Notes: generated by a model not told the origin, from the letters alone. A stretch of 64,000 nt of DNA from Endomychus coccineus (GCA_958510875.1 OY294070.1:23117631-23181630); one strand, 5' to 3'; shown: positions 33,712 through 46,163, counted from the first letter of the stretch. Made by a program: numbers and translations.

Positions 33712-36632
33712 AAAACAGGCTACTATTACCGATCACATAAATTTAATTATTACCTACTTTTTACTCGTGTAATAATTGAATTATGAGTTGTATTACAAAA
33801 AAAGGTCCATTTTTTCGGTTAGCATAAAAATATAACTTCCGTCTGCACGAGGATAAGGGATTGTCCTGTATACCGTAATCGAGAGCACTGGCTCACACAG
33901 GCAGGCTCACCAACACCGACTCAGATATACACACGTGTGTAAGCGTATAGAGAGACTGCCTCAAGCCTGACCCGGGTCTCGCACGGCCGCAGCTGCGCAC
34001 GCATCAGTATACATAATACCTAATATATTGTTATATAAAAACTCTTTACTGAGTTTTTATTTTGATTTAATTTTTTTTCAATTAATTTCAATTTCAATTT
34101 CAATTTCAGTATGAAATAATATTACCTTTAATTCTACCGGCTAGCTTTCCCTTATTTATTTTTTAATTTATTTTGAATCTTATGTTTGTTTTGAATTGAA
34201 TAATGAACTTTTACCTTTTTATTTTTATATGGAATTATATATGGAATTAAACACAATGTTCTTTGAATGTTAAAACTTTTAATATTTAAATTTCTATGAC
34301 TCTAATTTATCTCGGGTATCAATTTTTACAATGTTATGTTCAAATAGATCTATGATCTAACCTCAAAATTATTGACTATTTATATTTGTTTACCAAGTTA
34401 TAATCTACAATCTTTCTTTCAGATTTACAGACAGATAATAATACAATGGATAAATGATAAATAAACTTACGTTTAGTTTATATCCAAGAATATGTTTTAA
34501 AATGTAGGCAATGTTCAATTGGCTTGATCTTCTTATTAATTTGATAATTCACTTTAACCGTACACAATTTCTCTGCTATACACAATAAACACAGATAAAC
34601 TGATTTTGTTACTTCTTTTGAAATCAGGAACTGTTGAAAATTGTTAACTTAGTTTTATTCTTTTTATTAAAGATACAAAACTCTTCAATGATGGATTGGA
34701 ATTTTATCGAAGGCTGGCTATCGTTCGATGTTACTTATTAATTGTAGGTTATTGTAATCTTTAAACTTTGTTCGTAGACTTGGAACACTACTTGACTTGT
34801 AGAAATTATTTACTAACTTCGGTTACTTTGAACTTCTCGAAGATTGGAACACTTGGGTTCACCGATGATTATCCAATAAACTGAGGTTATGGAAATTTTT
34901 ATGAGTTACAGGAGTACCTTGACTCTTCAGATGTTGATTGCTAACTGACTTGGCTTGTCTTCAGATGCCTTTTATAGGCCTTCAAAACCGACTCTACTTG
35001 ATGTCACAATCCACCTATGAGGTGCTTTCTTTATACATTGTTACCCGTCTGACGTTTATAATCCGTCTCGACCAATCAGAATTTAGTATTCTATAAATTT
35101 TGAATTATTGGAGATTATCAACTTATTTTAAATGATGATGATTCCTTCTTTTTAAATTAATATTGCCTACATTTTTCACACACTTTGTTATAAGATAACC
35201 TATGATAAGGTTATTATTAATATGATTATTCCAATAATTATTATAAACAGTTGTCATTCTTAAAAACTAATACATAATATAATATATCAATAACATTTCT
35301 TTAACATTATATAACTCAAATTTACTAATCCTAATTTATATCTATAACATTTTTCAATAGTTTGTGCTATCTCTTGATAGTTTTTGTAATCATTTAATTT
35401 ATGATTTCTCCCTTCGTAAACCTGTACGTTTATTCACTTTCACTGAAGTTCTTGTTTTACACTTCTAATTCTAATTACATTGTTGTTTATTATGTTTTAC
35501 ATTGTTTATTATATTATACTAACTATTATTTAACTTTTTAATATTGTTTTTAATTCCATATAACATCTTTTTATTAATCTTTTCTGATTTTCAATGTTAG
35601 GTAAGTTCTAATTTTTATAATTTTTATTGTTTAGGAAATGAAATCATAACAATATATAGCTACAGCGTGACGGGACGTGACGGACTCATGGCCTCACCCC
35701 TCATCTGAAATAGCCCAACGCGCCTAAATAAGTTTTCACTTCAAACATATTGGCAAAATGGCTTAATTGGAATCTTTGAGCTTTTATTCTTGAAGAATAA
35801 TAATTTGGCATACATACCGAGTGCTCAGACATTGTACTTAATTGGGAAACACCATTTTTTTCTTCTTACACAGCTCCAAGAAGTAATCTGCTAATGCAAC
35901 CAGCCCTGTACAAATACTTTGCTGAATGTGTTGTGATATGAAAGAGTTTAAATGAATATATAGAGTCCGGGATATCATCTCTCCTATACTGCATAGTGAA
36001 AGAACCAGAACAAACTCGAGATCATTCAAGATTATCGTCCTAGTATATGTTGCATACATTCTCGCTTTATCTCTTGAAATTTACATACAGTTCTTGATTC
36101 CTAGCCAACACTGATAGCAAATCCGGACCCTACATAGCTCTTTATTTACACACTAGAATGCTTGCTGCCAACGCGTGCGTGTATAATAAAGGATACAGAG
36201 GTCCTCCACGTCCTTTGGGAATTCAAGTGCAAGTGTAGAACTCCTTGAATAGCTTCGCACCAGAAACAGCTTCCTTTAGTTCGGCACAATCCCCGGGGAC
36301 CTATACCCCCGGCATACAAGGACGTCGGACGGACGCCCTTTCTATAGCGCCTTCTGTGCGAGGTTCATATCTATTGTAACATGGATTAATAGTCCAACTG
36401 ATGTCCCTGTGATGTTGTAAAAGAATACTGCCAAATGAATAGAAAGTTCAATGCGGACGATGCTTATACAATTCATTAATTTTTTTATAAGGACATTTAA
36501 TAGAATCAGTCATTACAGTCTAAACTTGAATTAAATAACTATTAAAAGTTAAGTTTTCGATAATTTCATGAATAAATGTAACTATAAATAGTTTCGCTTC
36601 TTCAAACAAATACTATAGTGTTAGCGATACTA
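33712..36632. other. Non-coding, with two GC-richer islands and a promoter-like site
   Basis: A GC-rich island at 33840-34015 (CTCACACAGGCAGGCTCACC, CACGGCCGCAGCTGCGCACG) and another at 35665-35730 and 36120-36365 flank a very AT-rich core. An ATTTCA hexamer run lies at 34085-34108. No ORF is recognised in any frame. The promoter-like site at 34943 and a GTAAGT donor at 34470 could mark an LTR or an untranslated first exon. Confidence 0.4.
34943..34976 (-). promoter_or_regulatory. Candidate Pol II core promoter (TATA plus initiator)
   Basis: Minus strand: CTATAAAAGGC with the TATA box at 34976-34970 and an arthropod initiator TCAGTT at 34948-34943. The A at 34946 would be +1, placing TATA at -30. 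Downstream on the same strand are AATAAA-type signals near 34655 and a 5' splice site AAAC/GTAAGT at 34471/34470. It could be an LTR promoter or an untranslated first exon of a host gene. Confidence 0.4.
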
Positions 36633-37253
36633 TACAGGGTGTGAATAAATAATTGCGAAAAAATTTACGGGGTGATTCCTTGTTGGAAAATAAGGTGGGT
36701 CTTTCCCATACAAAAAATCATTTGACCCCCTCATGTTAAGATACAGCCCTTTAAATGAGGTGCCAAAAAAGTAGTTTCTTATTTTTATCTTCTAAATCCG
36801 AAAAGTTACAAAAATAAAATTAAGCACACATCATTTACTATTAAGAAGGCATCCAATAACTGAGTTTCTGGTTTTCCAACATGTTTGTAAGGGGTAGAAA
36901 TAACCACCCATAAACTTGTTTTTCACTTTACTTTTTCTCTTATGTGTATATCGCCAATTAAAAATGTATTTTAGGTAGCTTGTTTCATTCTGAACAAAAA
37001 AGGTCTCTTGTAATTTTTCCGAAAAATTGAAGATTTCTGAGAAATAAGAAATTTACTTACAAGTACATGGCACGATTCTCATAGTGTGGAATTTTAATTA
37101 AACTTTGATTTACCTAGTAGGCGGCTGTCATGTTGACATATTTTGTTAAGACAACTAAATTATTTTTAGTATGTGCAATAATAAGTTACAATCATTGTTA
37201 ATTGTCTTACATTGTTATCATTTTGAGTCCCTTTTGTAAAGAATTTCAGTAAA

Positions 37254-38319
37254 ATGGAAGTATACACAAATGCAGAATTGACAGATATGCATTTCGTTTA
37301 TGGGCTATCTAATGGAAATTTCTTAGAAGCGTCAAGAAGATATTTAGAAATGTATCCTCATCGCGTCGCTCCTCATCACAGTCTATTTGCACGGCTTCAT
37401 CAACGACTACGAGAAAATGGTACCTTCAAAACGTTGAAATATGATTGTGGTCACTAACGCGCAGTTAGAACACCAGCATTAGAGGAAGCAGTACTTAATT
37501 TAGTCGGCGAACAACCTGACATTAGTACCAGGAAGATTGGTTTGCTGTTACATGTTGACCATATGACGGTATATGCCATCTTAAAGGAACAGCTCTTATA
37601 TCCTTATCACATACAACGAGTCCAGGCTCTATTACCGCGGGATTTTCCGAATCGTCTAGTATTTTCCACTTGGATGCTGGGAGTGATTAGACAAAACTGT
37701 GCATTTCTGAAGAAGGTCTTATTCGCAGATGAGGCTCAATTTTCTAGAGAGGCGATTATTAATTATCATAATAACCACATACGGGCCGAAGAAAACCCTC
37801 ACGCTATAATAGAAGCTCACCACCAAGAACAATATTCTTCAAATGTGTGGTTAGGGCATATTGGGAATCAGTTAGTTGGCCCACATTTTCTGCCGCCTAG
37901 TTAAGATGGGAATTCATACAGTTTATTTCTGAGAGAAGACTTGCCACTGTTACTTGATGATATTCCTTTACGTGAGAGAATGGAAATGTGGTTTATGCAC
38001 CATGGGGCCCCTGTCCATTTTAGTGTAAGAGCACGTGAGGTTTTGAATGAAGTCTATCCAAATCGCTGGATAGGTCGAGGTGAGCCTCAGTTTTGGCCAC
38101 CTCGATCCCCGGATTGAATTTTTCTATTTGGGGGCATTTGAAAACTTTGGTATACAAAACTCTGTTCGAAACCTGGGAGATCTACGACACCGCATAATTG
38201 TTTCATGTAGGGTTATTCAAGATACCCCAGAAATGTTCCACCGGATACGAGGATCAATGCGTCGCCGTTTAAACGCGTGTGTAATGGCTGAAGGGGGTCA
38301 TTTCGAACATCTCATATGA
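37254..38319 (+). pseudogene. Mariner-superfamily transposase, catalytic residues lost
   Basis: ATG at 37254: MEVYTNAELTDMHFVYGLSN, a helix-turn-helix start. A TAA at 37455 and a TAA after PPS at 37902 interrupt one continuous frame. D1 is present (VLFADEAQF). D2 is changed to His (WFMHHGAPVHF). A 13-bp deletion after RSPD at 38115 removes the segment carrying D3 (the relative at 33117 reads SPDLNPLDFSI) and shifts the frame to the 38319 end (NACVMAEGGHFEHLI). In the relative, D2 and D3 are 41 residues apart. The copy is inactive by three independent lesions. Confidence 0.88.
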
Positions 38320-38392
38320 TTTCTATTAGTTTTTAATTCAATAATAATATTTAATTGTTACATTATTCTAAGTGCAGTTTGAGTTCCATTAA

Positions 38393-39053
38393 ATAGCATA
38401 TCTGTCAATTCTGCATTTGTGTACACTTTCATTTTACTGAAATTCTTTACAAAAGGGCCTCAAAATGATAACAGTGTAAGACAATTAACAATGATTTTAA
38501 CTTATTTTTGCACATACTAAAAATAATTTAGTTGTCTCAACAAAATATGTCAACATGACAGCCGTCTACTAGGTAAATCAAAGTTTAATTAAAATTCCAC
38601 ACTATTAGGATCGTGCCATGTACTTGTAAGTAAATTATTTTTTTTTCTCAGAAATCTTCAATTTTTCGAAAAAATTACGAAAGACCTTTTTTGTTCAGAA
38701 TGAAACAAGCTACCTAAAATAAATTTTTTATTGGCCATATACCCATAAGATAACAAGTTAAGTGGAAAACAAGTTTTAGGGGTGGTTATTTCTACCCCTT
38801 ACAAACATAGTGAAAAACCAGCAACTCAATTATTGGATGGCTTCTTAATAGCAAATAATGTGTGCTTAATTTTATTTTTGTAACTTTTCGGATTTAGAAG
38901 ATAAAAATAAAAAACAATTTTTTTGGCGCCCCATTTAAAGGTCTGTATCTTATTATTAGGGGGTCAAATGATTTTTTTATATGAAAGACCCACCTTATTC
39001 TTCAAGAAGGAATCACCCCCTGGATTTTTTCACAATTATTTATTTACACCCTG
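38393..39053 (-). repeat. Right TIR with mirrored transposase start codon
   Basis: The minus strand from 38432 reads ATG followed by KVYTNAELTDM codons, then diverges. The rest mirrors 36635-37288 with scattered substitutions. Confidence 0.88.
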
Positions 39054-39419
39054 TATAGTTACATTTATTTAATAATTAGTGAAAATGTAACTTGTAACAG
39101 TTATTCGTTCTAAATTTTTTTATGTATTGATGACTAATATGTTTACCTCTTCTGTTCCATCTTAACTAATTTGATATAAGTATTAGAAATTTTGATTGAT
39201 TTGGCTCATGACGAACGTAAGTGGTATGTAAATTAGTGACAATTAGTTCTAATCTCCATATGAATATATAAAACTTTCTTTTAAATACGTTCTCCATTTG
39301 TAACATAAAACGTAAATATTCTAGATTTCCACTGGGAAAATTTAAATATTAATCGTTGTCAGCTCGAATATCTAATTACAAGGACTTTAATTAGTATTAG
39401 TCCAATCAATAAGCTGGGA
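39054..39419. other. Intergenic, nothing recognised
   Basis: AT-rich spacer. Confidence 0.4.
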
Positions 39420-40800
39420 AAGTCTTGAAAAATTTTGTAGGCGGTCGTATCGAAAAATTTTTTTTGCAATTTTGCAAAATTAACTACTATTCTCAATCGC
39501 TCTTTTTAAGATAATTTTTGATTCATCAAAAAATGAAAATTAGGCGTCCAAAATTGGTTCTAGGAGGTTATTTGGATCACTGATCACGAATTCGAAAAAT
39601 TCATTCAACGGACGGAAAATTGGAAAAATTTGTTCATTTTCAGGCAAATTTTTTCTTTTTTCATATGATTAGCGTGTTCTACGTAATAGAAGTTGCGGTC
39701 GCATATCTCGATTCCAAATAGCAAAAAAACAGCCAAATTTACGGAAAACTGGAAAATCTGGAAAAGAAAATCACTTGATTGATTATCGTGCGATAGATCA
39801 CTATATAGATATTTTTGGTCGCTTTATGAATTTGATATTCAAAATGTTCAAAAACATCATCTTCTGGAAAAACGCGGAAAATTGTATAATGAATCCTATT
39901 TTTTTCAATTGTAGTTTTGATTTACGTTTATGTTTTAGATGTCAATTTTGAATTACAAAAATCCAAAGTTTTACTACGAACATTTCGAAAAAATCAAAGA
40001 AAATTACAAGGAAAAACATAAAAATGGCCGTCTGATAGGTCATTATAGTTATTTTTCTGGTCGCTGAATACTAATTTGACATCAAAAACGTTTGAAAATG
40101 TCATTATTAAGTGAAAAATGAAGGAAAATTGAAAACATAGAAGCATTTTTTAATTTTATACAACAAATTTTCTGTTTGCACGATAATCCTCTTTTTTTTT
40201 ACTTGAAACTGTTATCTAGAAAGTTCTCTTCATGTGTTAGGAAATATTTTCCTCTATCAAATAAAAAAGGACAGGTGTCCTCAGTGAACCAGTGCCGACT
40301 ACGTCCCTGAATATATTATGAATTTTTTTACGAGAACAGGTACAGAAACTATTCTTTTTTGGGCATTACTTTTAATTTTTGTAATTTAAAATGTACATCG
40401 AAGACACAAACATAAATCTACACAACACTTGAAACATCGATTCGAAAGGGACGGAGAATTCATGGTAAAATTTTCTGCGGTTTTTCGAAAAATGATATTT
40501 CTCAACATTTGCGATGTCAAATTCGTAATCACCTACAATGACGTATCGCACGGTCATTTTAATCGAGTTATAATTTTTTCCTTGGAATTTTCTTTGATTT
40601 TTCCGAAATTTTCAAACCATATTTTTTTTCGCGTTGCTTATAATTTTGGCAATTTAAAATTGACATCAAAAACTTAAACGTAAATCAACACAACATTCCA
40701 TTCAAAGGAAAGCAGAATTCATAATAAAATTTTCCACGTATTGCTGGAAAATGATATTTTTGAACATTTTAAATATGAAATTCGTAATCAACAGTCATTA
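39420..40800. repeat. Degenerate inverted array of roughly 250-bp units
   Basis: Around 39800-39905 and 40045-40130 the text carries GGTCGCT, then ATTTGA, CATCAAAA and GAAAATTG blocks. On the right, 40420-40530 and 40690-40790 carry the inverse order (GAATTCAT, AAAATTTTC, AAAATGATATTT, AACATTT, AAATTCGTAATCA). Left units are therefore inverted relative to right units around a centre near 40200-40330. Copies are strongly diverged. No ORF is supported. GATCACTGATCACGAATTCG at 39574 echoes the array at 50776. Confidence 0.5.
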
Positions 40801-42049
40801 AAACCCCTATAGTGACCGATAGGGATAATTGGCTTCCAATGGAACCCAATTTGAACATGTCCCTTAGTTTTTTCCGATATTTTAATATCTAATATAGGTC
40901 ATTAAAAGAATGTTATTATTTGTTGAATAAAGGTCCTGTAGTTCAATGTTGTTATATTTTTTTATTTTTGAGATCTTCATTGAGAACTCAAAATAGATTT
41001 TAAGGCAACAAAATAAGATAATCTATCAAACATTTTATTTTTTCTCATATTGTAACTATTTTTGACCTATCATGTTAAATATCGTTGAAATCAGAAGAAC
41101 ATCTTTTTATTAAAGAGGTCGAAGCCAACTAGCATTTGCATTTAGAAAAATATAAGGTTAGGGTGTAGGGTCCTACCTCAAAAATGAGAATAGATAAAAA
41201 ATAATATCTGACTACGCATAGATTCTTTGTAAAATAGTGTCACCATGTTTCTACAGTTTGGCAATATCTTCTACATTAAGCGAAATAGAAGGCATGGTCG
41301 AAATGGGCAAAAATCGAAAAGTTGGCGTCTAAACAACTTACAGGAGAAAAATTGTGAATGTCATTGAATTTGTCTTTAAACAAGGGGATGCGGATGTGTG
41401 GTCGATTTTTTTTATCTCGAATATTAACGGAGATACCCCATTCGGACAATCAATTTCGGACCCTGAGGTGAATAAAAATACTTGCTATAACGACTAATAT
41501 TACATGAAGTTATATAGACTTCTCAAGATCCATTAATAAGCTTATGATAGATCGCAAATACAGTTTTTATTACATCAAATAAATCAGCCAGTCTATTGAA
41601 AGTATAATAATAATTACTACTGATACAAGTACCTTTCATGAATAATATGTAATACATTCAATAGTCACTTTCAGTTGGGGGAAATTCCAGGAATTATTGG
41701 AACGTATTTTCCACGAAATAGTAGTAAATGTTCGAAACTATTTACACGATGGTGGGGGTGAGTTTGTTAGAGAAACATTTCATTCAACTCTGGCGAAGCC
41801 GGACATACGTTTCAATTTCTCGAGTACGCTATGTTTTGAAGCGAATTAAACAATTTCGAAACTTCCGTGAATTGAGTTACATTCTCTATGATACATTTAA
41901 AGAGATCATTGTCCTGTCCCGCTCAGTGGGGTGAGATGTTTAATCAGATAGTGCCTTGCTCTTAATATAACTCGCAATGTAATAAAATCGTGATTATGCA
42001 TTGAAATTATTATGAAAATAAAATATGAAATCCATAGATAGATGACACA
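40801..42049. other. Intergenic, mostly nothing recognised
   Basis: Near 41420-41460 ATCTCGAATATTAACGGAGA followed by TACCCC resembles the subterminal text of mariner-like MITEs, but no ends were found. An ORF at 41728-41934 has no recognised domain. Confidence 0.4.
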
Positions 42050-42660
42050 ACTTGTAAAAAAATTAAAATCTGATCCTACATTACCGTTACAAAATGATAT
42101 GAACAAATTAATAAGTAAATAGTACAAAAATGATCATATCATCCCTATTAATATGAAAGATAATTTAACTTTTCATAATGGGGAAGCACCTTATATCTAT
42201 GGTGTTCTGTATTTCTTCATGAAGTTTAAAATTTTGTATATGTAGAAAGCTGATACAATAAATCAGTAAAATCGGTGCAGCATAAACCTTTACTATAGTA
42301 GTCAGAAAATTTTAAACACATCTGTTCAACATTGTACCTATTTGGCCCAAAGGGATTTTTATTGTCAAGTCAGACTGTTTTGCCTCGTCCTCGAGATATG
42401 ACGTTTTCAACAACTTAGAAACATTACTGTGTAAGGGTTTTCTAATACATATTCATATATTTTACACATTAATATGTAACAATTTATATTATTCGTGTTT
42501 TTAATTGAAATTGATTCGATAGAGACGCTTAGTGCTTAGTGCAATTAGTTAAAAATCCCGCGCTTTAGTTAAGTTAATTAATTTACATACGTCATCTGAT
42601 GATGGTCGTGAGAACGAAACGTACGTAAAGACGAACATATAGTTGACATATTTGTCAATG
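42050..42660 (+). pseudogene. PLE-1 subfamily-b copy F with a large internal deletion
   Basis: The plus strand starts with RT N-terminal text (KKLKSDPTLPLQNDMNKLIS, then IPINMKDNLTFHNGEAPYIYG), closely matching copy A. At about 42205 it jumps straight into the 3' untranslated region (TATATGTAGAAAGCTGATAC at 42237), deleting the RT catalytic core and GIY-YIG domain. The 3' region runs to the ribozyme-like block at 42591. One stop (AAATAG) lies in the short coding part. The N-terminus joined to the 3' end resembles an internally deleted non-autonomous derivative. Confidence 0.8.
42591..42632 (+). ncRNA. Hammerhead-ribozyme-like motif, copy 6
   Basis: GTCAT, CTGATGA, T, GGTC-GTGA-GAAC, GAAACGTACGTA, AAGAC. 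One base pair of stem II and one of stem I are changed. In sense at the 3' end of copy F. Confidence 0.65.
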
Positions 42661-43014
42661 TGGCATATTTTGCAAGAATTCAGATGACATTCAGTGGTGA
42701 AGCTGCAGCAACTCTGTCTCTAACGGCAGTGATAGAAAGTTATTTATTGTTGAGGATACGATTTTTACGTAAGGCGTAAATGCATGTAAGATCACACAGT
42801 CCTGAGAAGAACTACTCCTGAAATTTAATTCTAGTAAAATTTAGATTTACAAGGATTATATGAACCGTCAATTCAGTTGATGGAAATATCCGACAACCCT
42901 GGAAAGTGTTTTAAACTATTTGAATGAATTTATTGCACAAAATTACTAACTATATCATTTCTTTGTTCCAGCAAACAGTGTATATACAATATATACTTTT
43001 TTTACATTAATGCC
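42661..43014. other. Intergenic, nothing recognised
   Basis: AT-rich spacer before the R2-like copy B. Confidence 0.4.
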
Positions 43015-44480
43015 TAAGTCAGTTAACCGAAACTCCTCCTCCCCTATGGTCGGTAAGTATCTTCAGGTTCCCAAAGTGTGTGCCAAAAGTGGTCTTATTG
43101 AACCCAGAATGACTTCCTTCTACATCCAGTCTATCAAGATCTGCGCCGAGTTCTTGCAGGTCGGAACGATCTTCAAGTTCGAACGCCGCGAAGACCGAAT
43201 TCCGACCAAGACCCCAATGATAAGAACCCCTGACATGACCTTGTGGCCTTGGTATAGCGTGCAAAGCTCGAATAGGAGATCTTGATATTTTCACCAATTT
43301 TCCTCCTCTTTCAAGACTATGTTCTTCTCTGCCAGAGCAGAGAATTTGATAACATACATAGTCTTGGTTTGTTTATAGAGGAGGATAACGTCAGGCCTAT
43401 TTGCTTGTATAGACTTGACGGTTGGAAACTGATAATTTCAGTAGATCTGGCATTTTTCGTTTCGGACATCGAACTCAATATCTCCTGGCATGTAAGGCAG
43501 CATCGACTGTTGGTCTATTCCGTACTAGTGCCTTGGATGGTAATACAATACCCGTAGGGCTGCATTATGGCGATGGATATACGCCGAAGCCGCTTTTGCC
43601 AAACATGCCGTCAGCAGGTGGAAAAGCGTCTCAGGCGCCTTACGTAGGCTCTGCAGCTAACATCAGGAACCTGCACACCCATGACGTTGCGGCGATAGAC
43701 CAAGGTGTTGTTTACGCCATATTGACAAGCTGCGGTAAATCCCACGGTCTCGGATATAAGCTTAGCTGACCTTAGGTAGCCGAAGGTCAGCCTGGTTGAC
43801 GAGCCAAGCGTTCCGATGTTTCGGTAGAAGACACGTGTATCGGCTTGTCAACATACTACCTGAGCATAAGATTTAGCTTCGCGGCATTTACTTGGACTTT
43901 CAGGCGAGAAGGTTGAAAATCTAGGTTGCCCTCTAGTTGGCTTTCTGGACTGATGTAAAATTCTAGACCAATATCTCCCGCAGCCTTTTGGGGTGCCTTA
44001 ATGCCTTCGTGACTTTTGACAAGGCACAGAAGGGGGGTTCGAACTGCTAAGAGCTTTACACAACTTGATGCAGACCCTCCAGATTAAGGAGTAGCGCCAC
44101 TACATATCCGAGCGTAGAGGGGACAATCTCGATACAAAGTCGGGGTTGAATCGGCTTGGTAACCTCACTCAATACCGATGCCGCCCCGATGTTGGGCTAA
44201 CAACTCAACAGAGGGTACACCTTTTGTTTCTGGCAGCAAAAAATTGGCCTCCCATACCAGCTTCTCGTCGGATTAGGAGCAGGGACAGGTTGATAGTGGG
44301 GTCTAACAAAACGGTCCCGACAATGACGACCGCTTTGAACATGGACGCCATGAGTGGACGAATGAACTTCGGGATGACTTTATAAATTCACTAAATTTCC
44401 AACCGTACCTGGGATAGTACTAACCGAGAAAGGGACGGAGTTCCTGTCAGCTCAAATTCAACACAATATCCTCATGGAAC
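43015..44480 (-). pseudogene. R2-like non-LTR retrotransposon, copy B
   Basis: The left 1.07 kb is homologous to 3421-4450, starting at the shared AAGTCAGTTAACC (about 43015) and the 3' coding end GSIKTTF-like region. On the minus strand the restriction-like nuclease area (near 43395-43300) and a Cys-rich area (near 43660) can be located by alignment to copy A, but frames are broken more heavily. Beyond 44080 the match fades. A minus reading near 44250-44190 (VWEANFLLPETKGVPSVELL) looks coding but is not in copy A's span. GC content is clearly higher than in flanking DNA. The two copies probably come from separate insertions, since their flanks differ. Confidence 0.68.
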
Positions 44481-44499
44481 CATAGGGTTTCATTCCACT

Positions 44500-45060
44500 G
44501 CCGTTGTTAAACATTGGTTTGATTGTAACCATCAGTTCGATTATAAAACTGTTAAGAAACCAAGTATTATAAAACTCTATCCTGGAGATGATTCACATAA
44601 AACGAGATAATGAGGCGGTGAATAGTAGGGCCGATGTACAATCATTGAGTCAAATTTATACAAATTTAGTTAAACAGTTCTATATTTCTATGTACTTATA
44701 TATAATGTTTGGAATTGGGTATATGTAGAAAGATGATACGAATGAGTAATATTGGTACATCATAGACCATTCCTATCATGTTCATTCATTTTAAACACAT
44801 CTGTTTAACATTGCAGGTGTAAATCAATTTTGGTCTCAGACTACTTATCCTCGTCGCCGAGGTTTAATGTCTTCAACTATTACTGTGTAGTGGTTTAATA
44901 CATATTCATATATTTTGGACATTAATGTGTTACAGTTTCAATAATTCGTTGTCGCTTTTTCAAATTAATGCGATAAAGACATTTAGTGCTAAGTACAATT
45001 AGCTTAAGAAATCTAGTACGTCAGTTGATGTTACCTATCCTTCTTTGGTATCTCACAGTT
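44500..45060 (+). pseudogene. PLE-1 subfamily-b copy G: C-terminal end and 3' region
   Basis: Plus strand: HWFDCNHQFDYK at 44512, then shifted frames matching NYYKTLSWR/MIHIKR, and SLSQIYTNLVKQ ending near 44672. The 3' region is parallel to copy F (ATATGTAGAAAGATGATACG at 44720, CATCTGTTTAACATTG, TTTGGACATTAATGTGTTAC). It stops at CAGTTGATG near 45030, just before the ribozyme-like block would start. The 5' part is missing. Confidence 0.75.
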
Positions 45061-45489
45061 TGATGAAGTTTAATTTCGGAACACAAACAAAGTTTCGGCT
45101 AACAAATCACTAAAAAAAGGGGCAATTTAAATTGCTTCTCTAACAATAAATTGGATAATGTAAGACGACTTCAAGAACAGCATCATATGAGGAAACTTAG
45201 TTGATGTCTTGCTTCGGGGCCCCTTGTGGTGCGTAAGGGCAGCTCTCCGATAGGTGGTAATTGTGATAATTTATGCATATTCGTATTCTGAATATTGCTA
45301 AGTACGTGGAAAGATTCACATGCGCCATTTTATAAAATGCAACGTGTCAAATGGAACATAAATAATCTGTTAGGTTTGATTTATAGGTAATTTCTCGTAT
45401 TGTAATAATACGCAGGTGCCTAATAATTTATAGATCTGCTTTAAATTATTATTCCGCAAGACAAATGAAATCTTATAATTATAATATAT
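45061..45489. other. Intergenic; small GC-rich patch
   Basis: TTCGGGGCCCCTTGTGGTGC at 45214 stands out from AT-rich surroundings. No coding signal. Confidence 0.4.
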
Positions 45490-45888
45490 AATTAATAATT
45501 TATATATTTCTCAAATGAAACACACTTCTTTTAGTCAGCGACATATCAGTTATCTGGGTCCTAAATTGTACAATTTAATACCCAGCAAATACAAAAACAA
45601 AAGTTATAAGAATTTAATAATAATTTTGGACCCATGGATAAGAAAAAATGAACTAATAATTGAGTCATGTCTTAGCAAAATTTAATACTCCTAGTATCAT
45701 TTCTTATCAAATTTCATAAATTATATATAAATTTAATTTTTAACAAATGAAAAGTAAACGATTTACCATCAATTATATTTTTGTAGTAATTATCTAGTAT
45801 TTTTGTACTTGTTTGATATCATTATTATTATTTTTGTAATGTTATTTCAATTTAATTCAATTTAGTTGTTAATTTTCCCTTTCCTTTT

Positions 45889-45908
45889 CTCTCTCTCTCT
45901 CTCTCTCT
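45889..45908. repeat. CT microsatellite, about 10 units
   Basis: Uninterrupted CTCTCT run. Confidence 0.9.
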
Positions 45909-46134
45909 ATAACTTCAGCTTTAGATTAGATTAGCTACTTTATTGTTGTCAGGGTAAGTAGAAGTAAATAAATTACAAACACAAACCTACTTGTATAGGA
46001 TTAGCTGTAATTTGTTTACCAGTGAATTTTTATTATATTATAGAAGTGACACATCATTTAATACACATACATATGTATGTACATAAATATGTCGTAAAAC
46101 AAATTTTGTATACCCCTGTACACCAATAAAGATA

Positions 46135-46163
<29 letters not shown>
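46135..46163. repeat. ATT microsatellite
   Basis: About nine ATT units directly after AATAAAGATAT; likely the tail of the retrotransposon fragment to its left. Confidence 0.88.

Larger units (their letters stand above)
36635..39053 (+). mobile_element. Mariner-type transposon with 655-bp TIRs and TA duplication
   Basis: The ends are CAGGGTGTGAATAAATAATT at 36635 and its inverse at 39053, each flanked by TA. Inverted repeats run over about 36635-37288 and 38393-39053 and include the transposase start codon. A truncated relative lies at 32848-33711. Confidence 0.9.
45490..46163 (+). pseudogene. Jockey/CR1-like retrotransposon 3' end with ATT microsatellite tail
   Basis: Plus-strand codons at 45515-45685 read TSFSQRHISYLGPKLYNLIP and SKYKNKSYKNLIIILDPWIR, the usual last coding stretch of jockey/CR1-type ORF2, ending in a stop near 45684. 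The untranslated region continues to CACCAATAAAGATAT and a run of ATT units (46135-46163), the typical 3' tail. No RT domain is attached; strongly 5' truncated. A CT run lies within it at 45889-45908. Confidence 0.68.

Noticed and set aside
43010..43769. Overlapping plus- and minus-strand ORFs of 91-115 codons
   Set aside because: They lie in the GC-richer R2-like copy B; the homologous copy A shows that the meaningful strand is minus and that these frames are shadows or broken pieces.
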